Source: CAVUBL01 sp963739795
GTDB taxonomy: Bacteria > Acidobacteriota > Thermoanaerobaculia > Multivoradales > DATKCC01
DNA length: 64,000 bases
Assembly: GCA_963739795.1 (NCBI GenBank)
Contig: CAVUBL010000007.1
Location: forward strand, 372,001-436,000
Direction of reading: 5' to 3'
The notes under the pieces are model-generated. The model was not told the DNA's origin and made no database searches. It saw nothing but the letters and a program-made list of their open reading frames with translations. This document shows positions 41,599 to 51,268 of the stretch, piece after piece; position 1 is the stretch's first letter; each line of letters begins with the position of its first letter. A program made the translations under genes and the position numbers.

Positions 41599-42744
41599 AT
41601 GGAGTTCACCGCCCGCGAGAGCTTCGCCCACGACCAGGTTCCCGGCATCGGGGTGCTGGTGGTCAACCTGGGGACGCCGGAGGCCCCTACGGCGCGCGCC
41701 CTGCGGCCCTACCTGCGCCAGTTCCTCTCCGACCCGCGCGTCATCGAGCTGCCGCGCTGGAAGTGGTGGCCGATCCTGAACCTTTTCGTGCTCACCACCC
41801 GGCCCAAGAAGTCCGCCCACCTCTACGAGACCGTCTGGACCGACCGGGGCTCGCCGCTGGCCCTCTACACCGAGCGCCAGGCCGCCGGGCTCGCCGAGAT
41901 CCTGGGCGCCGAGGTGGGTCCGCCGGTCCACGTGCGCCCAGGCATGAGCTACGGAGAGCCGTCGGTGGCCCGCTCGCTCCGCGAGCTCCGCGAGGCCGGT
42001 TGCACCCGCCTCCTCGTGCTCCCCATGTACCCCCAGTACTCGGGCTCCACCATCGGCTCGGTCTTCGACGCCGTGGCCCGGGAGCTCGCCACCTGGCGCG
42101 TGGTCCCCGAGCTCAGGACGATCCACGGCTGGCACGACGAGCCGGGCTACGTGGCCGCCCTCGCCGCGTCGATCCGCGAGGCCTGGGAGCGGCCGGCGCC
42201 GGGAGAGGGCGGCGGCGAGCCGGAGAAGCTCCTGTTCTCCTTCCACGGCATTCCGAAGCGCTACTTCGAGGGCGGCGACCCCTACCACTGCCTGTGCCAG
42301 AAGACGGCGCGCCTGGTGGCCGACGAGCTGGGGCTCGCCGAGGACCGGTGGATCCTGGCGTTCCAGTCTCTCTTCGGGCGCGAGGAGTGGATCAAGCCGT
42401 ACACGGCGGACACCGTCGCCGCCCTGGGGCGGGCCGGGGTCCGAAGCCTGGACGTGGTCTGTCCCGGCTTCTCGGCCGACTGCCTGGAGACCCTCGAAGA
42501 GATCAACGTCCAGAACCGGCGCTTTTTCACCGAGGCCGGGGGCGAGCGGTTCCGCTACGTCCCGGCCCTCAACGACCGGCCGGACCACCTGCGGTTCCTG
42601 GCCGACCTGGTGAAGCGGCACCTGGCGGGTTGGGCGCCGCCGGCCGGGGAGTGGGACGAGGCGGCGGCGCGGGCGGAGGCGGAAGCGAGCGAGCGCCGGG
42701 CCGAGGCGCTGAAGGCGAACCCGCCCGGCACGTCAGGCGCCTGA
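41599..42744 (+). CDS. hemH: Ferrochelatase
   Basis: The 381-residue enzyme inserts Fe2+ into protoporphyrin IX in the last step of haem synthesis. The family motifs VVNLGTPEAPTARALRPYL, LPMYPQYSGSTIGSVFD, the metal-binding His216 in FSFHGIPKRYFEGGDPY, and ETLEEINVQNRRFF (Glu297-301) are all present. The length is slightly above average because of a tail after about residue 345. There are no membrane segments, as is usual in Gram-negative ferrochelatases. The gene stands alone, convergent with the ferredoxin gene by 12 bp. Confidence 0.95.
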   Translation: MEFTARESFAHDQVPGIGVLVVNLGTPEAPTARALRPYLRQFLSDPRVIELPRWKWWPILNLFVLTTRPKKSAHLYETVWTDRGSPLALYTERQAAGLAEILGAEVGPPVHVRPGMSYGEPSVARSLRELREAGCTRLLVLPMYPQYSGSTIGSVFDAVARELATWRVVPELRTIHGWHDEPGYVAALAASIREAWERPAPGEGGGEPEKLLFSFHGIPKRYFEGGDPYHCLCQKTARLVADELGLAEDRWILAFQSLFGREEWIKPYTADTVAALGRAGVRSLDVVCPGFSADCLETLEEINVQNRRFFTEAGGERFRYVPALNDRPDHLRFLADLVKRHLAGWAPPAGEWDEAAARAEAEASERRAEALKANPPGTSGA

Positions 42745-43113
42745 CGACTCCCCCGCCTTTCCCCAGACCGGCTCGGGGGTGATCTGCTCTTCAGGCGGCG
42801 GGCCCGGGTCGCTCCAGCCCTGCTCGGAGGCGAACATCAGGGGGCGCACGGTCATGTCCCGGTCGACGGGGATCTGGCACGACAGGCGGACGCCGCTGAG
42901 CCCTTTCGCCTCCAGGCGCTCTGCCTCGGCCTCGGTCATCCTCTCGGGCTCGCCCGCCTCGAACTCCACCCGGCAGGTGGTGCAGTTGGCCCAGCCGCCG
43001 CAGCGGTGGCCGATGTCGACGCCGGCGCCCTCGACGGCGAGGACCAGGCGGGCGCCTTCGGCGACCTCGGTTCGGGTGGTCTTTCCCTGGTGCTGGATGG
43101 TCACGATCGGCAT
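42733..43113 (-). CDS. 2Fe-2S ferredoxin (plant type)
   Basis: The 126-residue electron carrier has the cluster motif C-x5-C-x2-C at residues 38, 44 and 47 (CGGWANCTTC) plus the fourth ligand Cys79 (LSCQIPV), as in plant-type and xylene-monooxygenase-type ferredoxins. The ATG at 43113 is favoured because CAGGAGG lies about 8 nt before it. The C-terminal 35 residues are Pro/Glu-rich. Its partner cannot be told from context; it overlaps the hemH 3' end by 12 bp and diverges from the MFS gene. Confidence 0.9.
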   Translation of the reverse strand: MPIVTIQHQGKTTRTEVAEGARLVLAVEGAGVDIGHRCGGWANCTTCRVEFEAGEPERMTEAEAERLEAKGLSGVRLSCQIPVDRDMTVRPLMFASEQGWSDPGPPPEEQITPEPVWGKAGESSGA

Positions 43114-43259
43114 GGGCGGTGCCTCCTGGGCTGGTGGAAGGGTGGTTTCCAAGGTGTGCTCGCTAGGAGTCTGCGCGGCAGGTTAGCAGACGCCCCGACG
43201 GCATAGAATGCCCGGGCCCGGGGCCTCCCGCCGCGGGCCGCTCCTCTCCGAGAGCCCTC

Positions 43260-44759
43260 GTGGAAGCCGGACCCCGCCGCAAGCTGGTCACCGCCTCCGT
43301 GCTCCTGGGCCTTTTCCTGGGCGCCATCGAGGCCACCGCCGTCGCCGCGGCCATGCCGACGGTGGTCGGCGAGCTGGGCGGAGTGGCCCGCTATAGCTGG
43401 GTCTTCTCCGCGTACCTCGTCGCCACCACCGTCACCGTTCCCCTGTACGGCAAGCTCTCGGACCGCCACGGCCGGCGCCTGATCTACGCCGTCGCCGTGG
43501 GTATCTTCTGCCTCGGCTCGGCCCTCTCCGGCGCCGCCCGGAGCCTGCCCCAGCTCATCGCCTTCCGTGCCCTCCAGGGCCTTGGCGCCGGCGGGGTCTT
43601 CCCGGTGGCGGTCACCGTCATCGGCGACATCTTCAATCTCGAGGAGCGCGCCCGGATGCAGGGGGTCTTCTCCGGAGTGTGGGGGCTTGCGAGCCTCATC
43701 GGCCCCGCCCTGGGGGGAGTGGTCACCCAGCTCTTGTCGTGGCGCTGGGTCTTCTACCTGAACATCCCGCCCGGCATTGCTTCGGCGATCATCCTGGCCC
43801 TCTACCTCGAGGAGCGGCCGGAGCCCCGGGAGCACCGCCTCGACCTGCTGGGTGTCGGCGCCCTGGTGACTTCCATCACCGCGCTGCTCTTCAGCCTGCT
43901 CGAGGGTCACCACCTGTGGGGCTGGGGCGATCCGCGGAATCTCGGCATGCTCGCCCTGGCGGTGGCGGCCGCGGCCCTCTTCGTGCGCCAGGAGCGCCAC
44001 GCCGCCGAACCCATGCTGCCCGTCGAGCTGCTCCGCAGCCGGTTGGTCGGCCTGGCCGCGGCGGCGAGCGCCGGCCTGGGCGCCATCATCTACGCCGCCT
44101 CGGCGTACATCCCCATGTACGGCCAGGGGGTCCTGCTGGGCAAGGCCATCGACGCCGGGCTGCTGCTCGCGCCGATCTCCGTCGGATGGCCCCTGGCGAG
44201 CACCGTCGCGGGCCGGCTGCTGCTGCGCACCGGCTACCGGCGCCTGATGGTGGTCGGCGGCGTGGTGGCGGTGGCCGGGGGACTGATCCTGGCCACGGTC
44301 GGCCCGGACGCCGGCCGGGTGCACGTGATGGTGGCCATGCTGGTCCTGGGCTGCGGCCTGGGCCTGATCAACACGCCGCAGCTCGTGGCGGTCCAGACGG
44401 CGGTTCCCTGGCGCCTGCGCGGAGTGGCCACCAGCGGTCTCCAGTTCTTCCGGACGATCGCCGGCGCGGTGGCGGTGGCGGTGTTCGGCCTGATCCTCAA
44501 CCACCGCCTGGCGGCCTCGGCGGCGGCCTCGGGCCTGGATCTCGCGAACGCCGACGCCCTCCTCGATCCTGCGATGCGCGGAACCGTCGCCCCCGCGGAC
44601 CTGGCGGCGCTGGCGGGCGCTTTTTACCACGCCCTTCACCCCGTCTTCGTGGGCATCGCGATCCTCGCCGCCGTCCTCCTGGTGGCGGCCCTGGCCTTCC
44701 CGGCGGGCTCGGCGCGGGACCTGGCGGCCCGGGAAGAGGCGGAGCCGGCTCAGCGGTAG
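43260..44759 (+). CDS. MFS drug efflux transporter, DHA2 (14 TMS) family
   Basis: The 499-residue permease begins with a GTG and carries 14 predicted membrane segments. Motif A is GKLSDRHGRR, with FRALQGLGAGGVFPVA and WRWVFYLNIPPGI characteristic of the DHA2 or EmrB/QacA branch. Members export drugs, dyes or amphiphilic molecules by proton antiport. No membrane-fusion or outer-membrane partner is adjacent, so it may act alone as in QacA-type systems. It overlaps the next minus-strand gene by 10 bp at the 3' ends. Confidence 0.93.
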   Translation: MEAGPRRKLVTASVLLGLFLGAIEATAVAAAMPTVVGELGGVARYSWVFSAYLVATTVTVPLYGKLSDRHGRRLIYAVAVGIFCLGSALSGAARSLPQLIAFRALQGLGAGGVFPVAVTVIGDIFNLEERARMQGVFSGVWGLASLIGPALGGVVTQLLSWRWVFYLNIPPGIASAIILALYLEERPEPREHRLDLLGVGALVTSITALLFSLLEGHHLWGWGDPRNLGMLALAVAAAALFVRQERHAAEPMLPVELLRSRLVGLAAAASAGLGAIIYAASAYIPMYGQGVLLGKAIDAGLLLAPISVGWPLASTVAGRLLLRTGYRRLMVVGGVVAVAGGLILATVGPDAGRVHVMVAMLVLGCGLGLINTPQLVAVQTAVPWRLRGVATSGLQFFRTIAGAVAVAVFGLILNHRLAASAAASGLDLANADALLDPAMRGTVAPADLAALAGAFYHALHPVFVGIAILAAVLLVAALAFPAGSARDLAAREEAEPAQR

Positions 44760-45373
44760 AGCCGGTCGCCCACCTGGAGCTCCTGGACCCACAGCACCTC
44801 GCAGGCCCCGGCGCCCGTGTCGGTGCGGGTGAGGGAGGTCTTGAAGGTGTGCCCCTCGCCGTCGACGAGGTCCACCAGGAGCCCGCGGATCCGGATCCGG
44901 TCGCCGCGGCCGAGGTGCAGGATCGCCTTGCGCAGGTTCGAGTCGGAGGGCAGCAGGTGGGTGTTGGCAGAGTGGGTGGCGATGTAGCGCAGATCGAGGT
45001 TCCGGGCGTGGGTCGACCAGAGGTAGAAGCGTGCCATCTGGTCGTAGGCGACCCGTCCCCGGTAGGGCACCTCGGGCAGCTTGCCCCAGGTGAGGACCGC
45101 GTCGAGGGGCACCAGGGGCGCCAGGTGGTCGAAGCGGTAGCGATCGACGTGGGCCACGACGGCGCCGACCTCGTAGGCGGCCCGGGGCACGATCCGGAAC
45201 GTGCCGTGGCGGGTCGAGCGCTCGAAGGGGGCGCGGTCGGTAGGCGACTGGTCCGGCTCGGAGCGCCAGTCGACGGGATGGGTGGCCGAGAGGGCCGTCG
45301 GGTGGCCCGCGAGCCAGTAGCCGCCGAGGGCGAGAAGGCCGAGGGCGGTCCAGGCGGCGGTGGTCTTGGTCAT
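44750..45373 (-). CDS. Membrane-anchored hypothetical protein
   Basis: The 207-residue protein has one N-terminal hydrophobic anchor (TAAWTALGLLALGGYWLAG) and a periplasmic-type remainder. Conserved-looking motifs are THPVDWRSEPDQSPTD, GTFRIVPRAAYEVGAVV, PVDRYRFDHLAPL, and GDRIRIRGLLVDL. I cannot assign a family with confidence. The ATG at 45373 is chosen because it starts the hydrophobic segment directly; a longer reading is arginine-rich. It converges with the MFS gene and lies 64 bp from the divergent thioredoxin-domain gene. Confidence 0.7.
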   Translation of the reverse strand: MTKTTAAWTALGLLALGGYWLAGHPTALSATHPVDWRSEPDQSPTDRAPFERSTRHGTFRIVPRAAYEVGAVVAHVDRYRFDHLAPLVPLDAVLTWGKLPEVPYRGRVAYDQMARFYLWSTHARNLDLRYIATHSANTHLLPSDSNLRKAILHLGRGDRIRIRGLLVDLVDGEGHTFKTSLTRTDTGAGACEVLWVQELQVGDRLYR

Positions 45374-45437
45374 GGTCCTCGCGAGGTGATGAGCTCGTCC
45401 AGCGTACCGCGGCCGGGCAGTCGGTAGGATGGCGGGG

Positions 45438-47464
45438 ATGAGCCCCCGCCTCACCCTCTACGCACTGGCCCTCGCCGGTCTTCTCGCCCCGCTCGGGGCC
45501 ACGGCTCCTCAGGCGGCCGACGCCCCGGCCGCGCGACCGGCCCCGAGCCAGACCCCGGCCCAGACCCGGACCAACCGACTGGCGGGGGAGTCGAGCCCCT
45601 ACCTGCTGCTCCACGCCCACAACCCGGTGGACTGGTATCCCTGGGGGTCGGAGGCGATCGCAGCCGCCCGGCGCGCCGACAAGCCCATCTTCCTCTCCAT
45701 CGGGTACTTCAGTTGCTACTGGTGCCACGTCATGGAGCGGGAGGTCTTCTCCGATCCGAAGATCGCGGCCCTCATGAACCGCTGGTTCGTGAACGTCAAG
45801 GTGGACCGGGAGGAGCGGCCGGACCTGGACGAGGTCTACCTGACCGCCACCCAGCTCCTGACCGGCGAGGGCGGCTGGCCCAACTCGGTCTTCCTCACCC
45901 CCGACCTCGAGCCCTTCTTCGCGGGCAGCACCTTCCCGCCCACCGACACCGCGGACCGCACGGGCTTTCCCACCGTGCTGCGACGGATCCACGAGGCGTG
46001 GACCGCGCGCCGGCCGGAGGTCGACAAGGTGGCGGCCCAGGTGGCGGAGGAGATGAAGCGGGCGATGGCGGGCCGGCGCCGGCCGACGGACGAGGTTCCG
46101 CCCCGCGCCGCGGCCCGCCGGGCGGTCGAGGAGCTCGAGGGCCGGTTCGACGAGGAATGGGGCGGGTTCGGCAAGGCTCCCAAGTTCCCCGTCCCCGGGA
46201 GCCTCGCCCTCCTCGAGGCGGCGGCCCGGGGCGGCGACCGGGCCGCGGGGCGCGACCTCCTGACGACCCTCGAGCGGATGGGCGAGGGGGCGATCTACGA
46301 CCAGCTCGGCGGCGGCTTCCATCGTTACGCTCTCGACGCGCGCTGGCGCCACCCCCACTTCGAGAAGATGCTCTATGACAACGGCCTGCTGCTCGGGGTC
46401 CTGTCCGAGGCCTACGAGCGGGCCGGCGACCCGGAGCTCGCGCGCCTCGGCCGTGGGACCGCGGACTTCCTTCTGCGGGTCCTGGCCCTGCCCGGGGGCG
46501 GCTTCGCCTCGGCGGTCGACGCCGAGAGCGACGGCGTCGAGGGGGCCTACTCCACCTGGACCACGGCGGAGTTGAAGAAGGCCCTGGGCGCAAAGGGATT
46601 CGCCCTCCTCGGGCCGATCTTCGGCTTTGACGACGAGCCGTGCTCTCGGGCGGCCGGCGGACGCTCTACCTGACGGCGCCGCTGGGCGAGCAGGCCCGGC
46701 GCCTCGGGGTCTCCCGCGGTCAGCTCCTGGCCCGCCTCGCGCCCCGGCTGGATGCCCTGCGCGCCGCCCGCGAGGCCCGCCCCTTCCCGGCGATCGACGA
46801 CAAGGTGCTCGCCGACTGGAACGGCATGGCGATCGGCGGGCTCGCCCGGGCGGGCCACGCCTTCGGGGAGCCGCGCTACCTCGAGGCCGCACGGAGGGCG
46901 GCGAGCTTCGTTCTGGGGTCCCTGCGCCCCCGATCGGAGTCGGGCCCAACGTCGGGACGGCGCTCGCTGCTCCACTCCTGGCGCGGTGGGACGGCGAAGA
47001 TCCCCGCTTTCCTGGACGACTACGCCTTCCTGATCGACGGGCTCCTGGCCCTCGACGACGCCACGGGCGAGGAGCGCTGGCTCGCCTCGGCCCGCCAGCT
47101 CGCGGACGAGCTCGAGGACCGGCTGCGGGACCCCGTGGGCGGATACTTCCTGGCGGCGCCCCGGCCCCACCTGCTCTTCCAGCCCAAGAGCGCCGTCGAC
47201 GGGGGCCTGCCCTCGGGCAACGCCGTGGCGGTTCTCGACCTCCTCGCCCTCGCCCGGGAGACCGGCGAGGCCGTCTACCGCAAGCGCGCCGAGGCAGCGC
47301 TGTGCGCCTTCGGCCGCGAGCTGGTCGCCTACCCGGCGGCAGTCGCCACCTTGGCGCGAGCTCGCCTCGCCTGGGACGGGGCGGCGAAGCCCGCCGGCGG
47401 CCCCGAGCGGAAGCCGGACCGCGGGACCTCCCCGAATTCGTCCGGCGAGGGCTCCGGGCGGTAA
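45438..47464 (+). pseudogene. DUF255 thioredoxin-domain (YyaL/SPATA20-like) protein with frameshift
   Basis: The first part (45438 to about 46639) has a signal peptide, then NRLAGESSPYLLLHAHNPVDW, the CYWC thioredoxin-like motif, MNRWFVNVKVDREERPDLDE and LTGEGGWPNSVFL, all hallmarks of the family. The frame then ends after GFDDEP. The second part, opening LSGGRRTLYLTAPLGEQARR, continues in another frame to 47464 with AIDDKVLADWNGMAIGGLARA. One missing base (GAGCCG[G]TGCTC) near 46640 explains the break and would give the usual GFDDEPVLSGGRR. The total of about 690 residues is normal, so it is either a single-base assembly error or a recent pseudogene. Confidence 0.8.
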
Positions 47465-47486
47465 GATCGCTCGCGGAGCCCACCTC

Positions 47487-47954
47487 GTGCCCGATACCCC
47501 CCTCGACTACCAGGCCATGGTCCAGCGCGCCCTCCGCGGCGTGCTCCGGGAGGCTCTCTCCGAGGTGGCCGAGGTGGGCCTGCCCGAGGATCACCACTTC
47601 TACGTCGGATTCCGGACCTCAGACCCGGGCGTGACGTTGCCGGGGTTCGTGCGCGAGCGCCACCCGGAGGAGATGACGGTGGTGCTCCAGAACCAGTTCT
47701 GGGGCCTCGAGATCGACGACGAGGGCTTCTCCGTGACCCTGGCGTTCGGCGGCTCGCGCCACCCGATCTTCGTCCCCTGGGAGGCCGTGACCACCTTCGT
47801 CGACCCGCCGGCCGAGTTCGCCCTCCGTTTCGACCTGGCCGAGGAAGGCGGCGAGGCGGAAGAGCCCACCGAGGAGACGGAGCCCGGCCACGGCTCCCCC
47901 GAGGCCACCGCGCCGGTCGTCAACCTCCGCGACTTCCGGAAGAAGGACGAGTAG
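47487..47954 (+). CDS. sspB: SspB-family ClpXP adaptor protein
   Basis: The 155-residue protein matches the alphaproteobacterial-type SspB: MVQRALRGVLREALSEVAEVG, then PEDHHFYVGFRT, PEEMTVVLQNQFWGLEID and an SMN-like FVPWEAVTTFVDPPAEFALRF. SspB tethers ssrA-tagged and specific substrates to ClpXP for degradation. The acidic spacer and the short C-terminal VVNLRDFRKKD form the ClpX-binding tail. The GTG start at 47487 follows the frameshifted gene by 22 bp. A stem-loop repeat follows downstream. Confidence 0.85.
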   Translation: MPDTPLDYQAMVQRALRGVLREALSEVAEVGLPEDHHFYVGFRTSDPGVTLPGFVRERHPEEMTVVLQNQFWGLEIDDEGFSVTLAFGGSRHPIFVPWEAVTTFVDPPAEFALRFDLAEEGGEAEEPTEETEPGHGSPEATAPVVNLRDFRKKDE

Positions 47955-47994
47955 GGGCTGCTGAATTCCGGGGAGATCCAATCCGGGCGGGGGT

Positions 47995-48049
47995 GTCCCT
48001 CTCTCCCGCGAGGGTGGGAGAGGGATCGATGGTGAAGGGGGTGATCCCG
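47995..48049. repeat. CCCTCTCTCCCGCGAGGG stem-loop repeat in a convergent gap
   Basis: The unit CCCTCTCTCCCGCGAGGGTG followed by GGAGAGGGATCGATGG sits between sspB (plus) and the nucleotidyltransferase gene (minus). It is related to units at 24502, 28356 and 40735. It contains the same GTGATCC tail as the unit at 28356. It is a plausible bidirectional terminator. Confidence 0.7.
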
Positions 48050-49111
48050 TCAGGGATCCAAGCTCGAGTACACCACCTCGCCCACCACCGAGCTTCCCTC
48101 CGGCACCGTGCCGCCCGCCGTGCGCCGGCAGATCAACCGCTCGCGGACCCGGCTCTCCGGCGGAACGTCGGCGTCCCAACCGACCACACACCCTTCGAGC
48201 ACGGCGCCGGGACCGACCCGCGCTCCGGGCAGGAGCACGGTCCGGCGGAGGCTCGCTCCCCGCCCCACCACGGCGTTCGCCTCGACGACCGAGCGGCGCA
48301 GGCGCACCCCGGGGGCGAGGCGGGCGGAGGCGGCCACCCAGTTGCGCCGCAGCCAGCGGACGAGGCGGGGCCCGGCACCGCCGGCGGTGGCGCCGTTGCG
48401 CAGGCGGCGGGGAGTGCCCAGGTCGTACCAGGGGCGGCCGGTGACCACCGCCTGGAGCCGCTCGCCCGCGGCGAGGAGCGGCTGGTAGAGGTCACCCACG
48501 ACGTCGGCGAAGCCCTCGCCCACCCGATCGAGAAGCGACGGGTCGAGGACGTGGGCGCCGGCGAAGACGAGGCGCCGGATCCCGTCCCGGCGCTCGGCCT
48601 CCGGGTCGCCGGGTCCGGGCCGGAACGAGAGAATCCGTCCCCCTTTGCGCTCCACCGCCACGCCGCCGCCGAAGCGGGCCGGGTCGGCGGCGGCGGCGAA
48701 AAGCAGTGTGGCGGCGGCGCGGCCCTTGGCGTGGCGCCGGATCAGGCGGCGCAGGGGCCAGCGGCAGAGGGAGTCGCCGTTGATCAGGACGATGGCGTCG
48801 ACCCCGGAGAAGAAGGCTCGGAGCGGGCCGAAGGCCCCCAGGGTGCCCAGGAGCTCGGGCTCTTCGGAGTAGGTGAGCGGGACGTCCCGGAAGCTGTCGC
48901 CGTAGCGCTCGCGGATCGCTCCGCCCAGGTGGTGCAGGTTGAGGGCGATCGCCTCGCAACCGGCCGCCGCCAGCCGCTCCAGGGTCAGCTCCAACACCGG
49001 CTTGCCGCGCACCGGCAGGAGGGGCTTGGGCCGGGAGTCGGTGAGCGGGCCGAGGCGCGTGCCGTAGCCCGCCGCCAGGACCAGCGCCCGGACCCGCATC
49101 GGTGTCTTCAC
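48050..49111 (-). CDS. Sugar-phosphate nucleotidyltransferase (NDP-sugar pyrophosphorylase family)
   Basis: The 353-residue protein opens with the pyrophosphorylase motif AAGYGTRLGPLTDSRPKPLLP, the nucleotide-binding loop, followed by HLGGAIRERYGD and INGDSLCRWPL with a catalytic acidic residue. The C-terminal third (GASLRRTVLLPGARVGPGAV) is a left-handed beta-helix of hexapeptide repeats. This resembles mannose-1-phosphate guanylyltransferase or glucose-1-phosphate nucleotidyltransferase; the sugar is unknown. The GTG at 49111 and an ATG at 49099 are both possible. It lies 22 bp downstream of the CYTH gene on the same strand, perhaps as one transcript. Confidence 0.85.
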   Translation of the reverse strand: MKTPMRVRALVLAAGYGTRLGPLTDSRPKPLLPVRGKPVLELTLERLAAAGCEAIALNLHHLGGAIRERYGDSFRDVPLTYSEEPELLGTLGAFGPLRAFFSGVDAIVLINGDSLCRWPLRRLIRRHAKGRAAATLLFAAAADPARFGGGVAVERKGGRILSFRPGPGDPEAERRDGIRRLVFAGAHVLDPSLLDRVGEGFADVVGDLYQPLLAAGERLQAVVTGRPWYDLGTPRRLRNGATAGGAGPRLVRWLRRNWVAASARLAPGVRLRRSVVEANAVVGRGASLRRTVLLPGARVGPGAVLEGCVVGWDADVPPESRVRERLICRRTAGGTVPEGSSVVGEVVYSSLDP

Positions 49112-49133
49112 CCGGGGGCGAGCAGCGAGACCC

Positions 49134-49703
49134 TCACGACCCCTCCGAGGGGAAGGTCATGTCGGCCGGAGCGTCCGGGTGCTCGCGCAGGTAGTCCTGG
49201 TAGAGGCGCAGGTAGTTACGCCTCTCGGCGTGCGCCGGGTCGAAGCCGAGGCGCTTGGAGAGGGCCTCGGCGGCGTCCCCCTCGAGCTCGGCGAAGTCTC
49301 CGATCGGCGTATGGTCCAGGGCGACCGTGACGCCACCGACGCGCCACATCTCGCGCCGCTTCTCGTAGCGCCGGGTGACCGCGTAGCCGAGACTCTCGAA
49401 GAGCCGCCGCGCCTGTTCGGAATCGGTGACCTCGGTCTCGTGCTCCTGGCGGATCTTGATGCGGCCCTCGAAGCGCGCCGGGCCCTTGTAGGTCATCCAG
49501 GCGCCGCGGCTGTCGCGGCGCAGTCGGAGCACGCAGCCGGCCGCCTCGAGCTCGCCCTTCCGGTCGAAGATCCAGTTCTCCTCGAGGGACGAGGCCCAGA
49601 CCCGCTCGGCCTCCATCTCGATGAGCCGGTCGCGCAGGCGGTCGTGCTCAACGCCCGAGAACTTGAGCTCGCGCTCGATGCTCTGCTCGTCGGTCGATTC
49701 CAT
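49134..49703 (-). CDS. CYTH-domain (class IV adenylyl cyclase-like) phosphatase
   Basis: The 189-residue protein has the ExExK signature at its N-terminus (Glu10, Glu12, Lys14), then CVLRLRRDSRGAWMTYKGPA, FEGRIKIRQEHE and VALDHTPIGDFAELEG, which define the CYTH triphosphate tunnel fold. Family members are class IV adenylyl cyclases or inorganic and nucleoside triphosphatases; this one cannot be assigned. It has an extra C-terminal stretch with YLRLYQDYL. The ATG at 49703 is 7 bp after the M20 stop, so the two genes are probably cotranscribed. Confidence 0.88.
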   Translation of the reverse strand: MESTDEQSIERELKFSGVEHDRLRDRLIEMEAERVWASSLEENWIFDRKGELEAAGCVLRLRRDSRGAWMTYKGPARFEGRIKIRQEHETEVTDSEQARRLFESLGYAVTRRYEKRREMWRVGGVTVALDHTPIGDFAELEGDAAEALSKRLGFDPAHAERRNYLRLYQDYLREHPDAPADMTFPSEGS

Positions 49704-49710
49704 CGGGGCT

Positions 49711-51093
49711 TCAGCTTCCGGAAAGACGGTCGAGGAAGAGGGCGGTGGCGCGGATGCCGTCGTAGAAGTTGTCCACCTTGAACCGCTCGTTGGGTGAGTG
49801 GAGGCCGTCGTCGGGCAGGCCGAATCCCATGAGCAAGACCGGCACTTCCAAGACCTCGGCGAAGGTGGAGACGATGGGGATCGAGCCGCCCTCGCGCACC
49901 AGCACCGGGCGCTTGCCCCAGACCGCCTCCATGGCGTCGGCGCAGGCGTCGACCGCCGGCCCCTTGGGCTCGATGACCGTTGGCTGGGCACCGTGGAGCT
50001 CGGAGACCTCCACCGTCACGCCCGCGGGGGCGACCTGGCGCACGTACTCGGTGAAGAGCCGCGCGATCTTCTTGGGGTCCTGATCGGGCACCAGGCGCAT
50101 GGAGACCTTGGCGCCGCCCCAGGAGGCGATGACGGTCTTGGCCCCCTTGCCCTCGTAGCCGCCGAAGATGCCATTGACGTCGCAGGTCGGCCGCGCCCAG
50201 GTGCGCTCGCGGGTGGTGTAGCCCTCCTCGCCAAAGGTCTCGGAGACGCCGATCGAGGCGGCGTACTCCGCCTCGTCGAAAGGCAGGGAGGCGAACTCCT
50301 TGCGCTCCCAGTCGGCCAGCGGCTGCACGTCGTCGTAGAACCCGGGGATGAGGACCCGGCCGGTCTCGGCATCCCAGAGGCGGCTGATGATGTGGCAAAG
50401 GGCGTTGAGGGGGTTGGTGAGGCCGCCGCCGAAGGTGCCCGAGTGGAGGTCCTTGTCGGGGCCGGTGACCTTGATCTCCATGTAGGTCAGGCCCTTGAGA
50501 CCGTAGATGAGCGACGGCTGGCCCGGGGCGTACATGGAGGTGTCGGAGATGACGACGCAGTCGGCGGCCAGGCGCTTGCCGCCGTCCTGGCGCACGTAGC
50601 GCTCGATCGACTCGCCGCCGGACTCCTCCTCGCCCTCGACCAGGAACTTGACGTTGACCGGCAGCGAGCCGCGCTCGGCGAGGATCGCCTGGACCGCCTT
50701 GACGTGGGCGAAAGACTGGCCCTTGTCGTCGGTCGCGCCGCGGGCGACCAGGAAGCCGTCCTCGACGGTCGGTTCGAAGGGAGGGCTCTTCCAGAGCTCG
50801 AGGGGGTCGGCGGGCTGGACGTCGTAGTGGCCGTAGAAGAGCGCCGTGGGCTTGCCCGGGGCGCCGTTCCACTCGCCGTAGACCAGGGGGTGGCCGCCAG
50901 CGTCGACGGCCTCGGCCGAGAGGCCGGCGGCCTTCATCTGGCCGATCAGGAACTCGCTGGCCCGGCGCACCTCGGCGGCGTAGTCAGGGTCGGTGGAGAT
51001 CGACGGGATCCGCAAGTAGTCCTCGAGCTCCCCGAGGTAGCGGCTCTTCTCGCGGTCGATGCGGTCGAGGACGTCCTGGCTGTCGTGGCTCAT
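49711..51093 (-). CDS. M20 family metallopeptidase (dipeptidase)
   Basis: The 460-residue protein has the metal ligands His89 in YGHYDVQPAD, the Asp of GATDDKGQ (residues 119-126) and EGEEESGG (153-160), and the dimerisation domain near GPDKDLHSGTFGGGL. This is the M20A/CNDP2-like dipeptidase pattern. It hydrolyses short peptides or N-acyl amino acids in the cytoplasm using two metal ions. The ATG at 51093 is the natural start. It heads a minus-strand run with the CYTH and nucleotidyltransferase genes; about 175 bp separate it from the CPBP gene. Confidence 0.92.
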   Translation of the reverse strand: MSHDSQDVLDRIDREKSRYLGELEDYLRIPSISTDPDYAAEVRRASEFLIGQMKAAGLSAEAVDAGGHPLVYGEWNGAPGKPTALFYGHYDVQPADPLELWKSPPFEPTVEDGFLVARGATDDKGQSFAHVKAVQAILAERGSLPVNVKFLVEGEEESGGESIERYVRQDGGKRLAADCVVISDTSMYAPGQPSLIYGLKGLTYMEIKVTGPDKDLHSGTFGGGLTNPLNALCHIISRLWDAETGRVLIPGFYDDVQPLADWERKEFASLPFDEAEYAASIGVSETFGEEGYTTRERTWARPTCDVNGIFGGYEGKGAKTVIASWGGAKVSMRLVPDQDPKKIARLFTEYVRQVAPAGVTVEVSELHGAQPTVIEPKGPAVDACADAMEAVWGKRPVLVREGGSIPIVSTFAEVLEVPVLLMGFGLPDDGLHSPNERFKVDNFYDGIRATALFLDRLSGS

Positions 51094-51268
51094 GGTCGTG
51101 GTTTCTCCTTCCTGCGCTCGGCCGACGGCGGCGACGGGTGGTGACGCGGCCCGGAATGGTTCGAGAGGGTGGCCGGTCGGGTCGCCGATCCGGGTGCCAG
51201 AGCATACGCTGTCCTTCGGCGACCCTGCAAACCCCGTGCAGGGACTCGGCCTCTTGCCCCGGCGCGGC

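Noticed and set aside
43101..47597. A 1498-residue minus-strand frame over the MFS and thioredoxin-domain genes
   Set aside because: It is antisense to well-supported genes and low in complexity; the true minus-strand gene there is 44750-45373.
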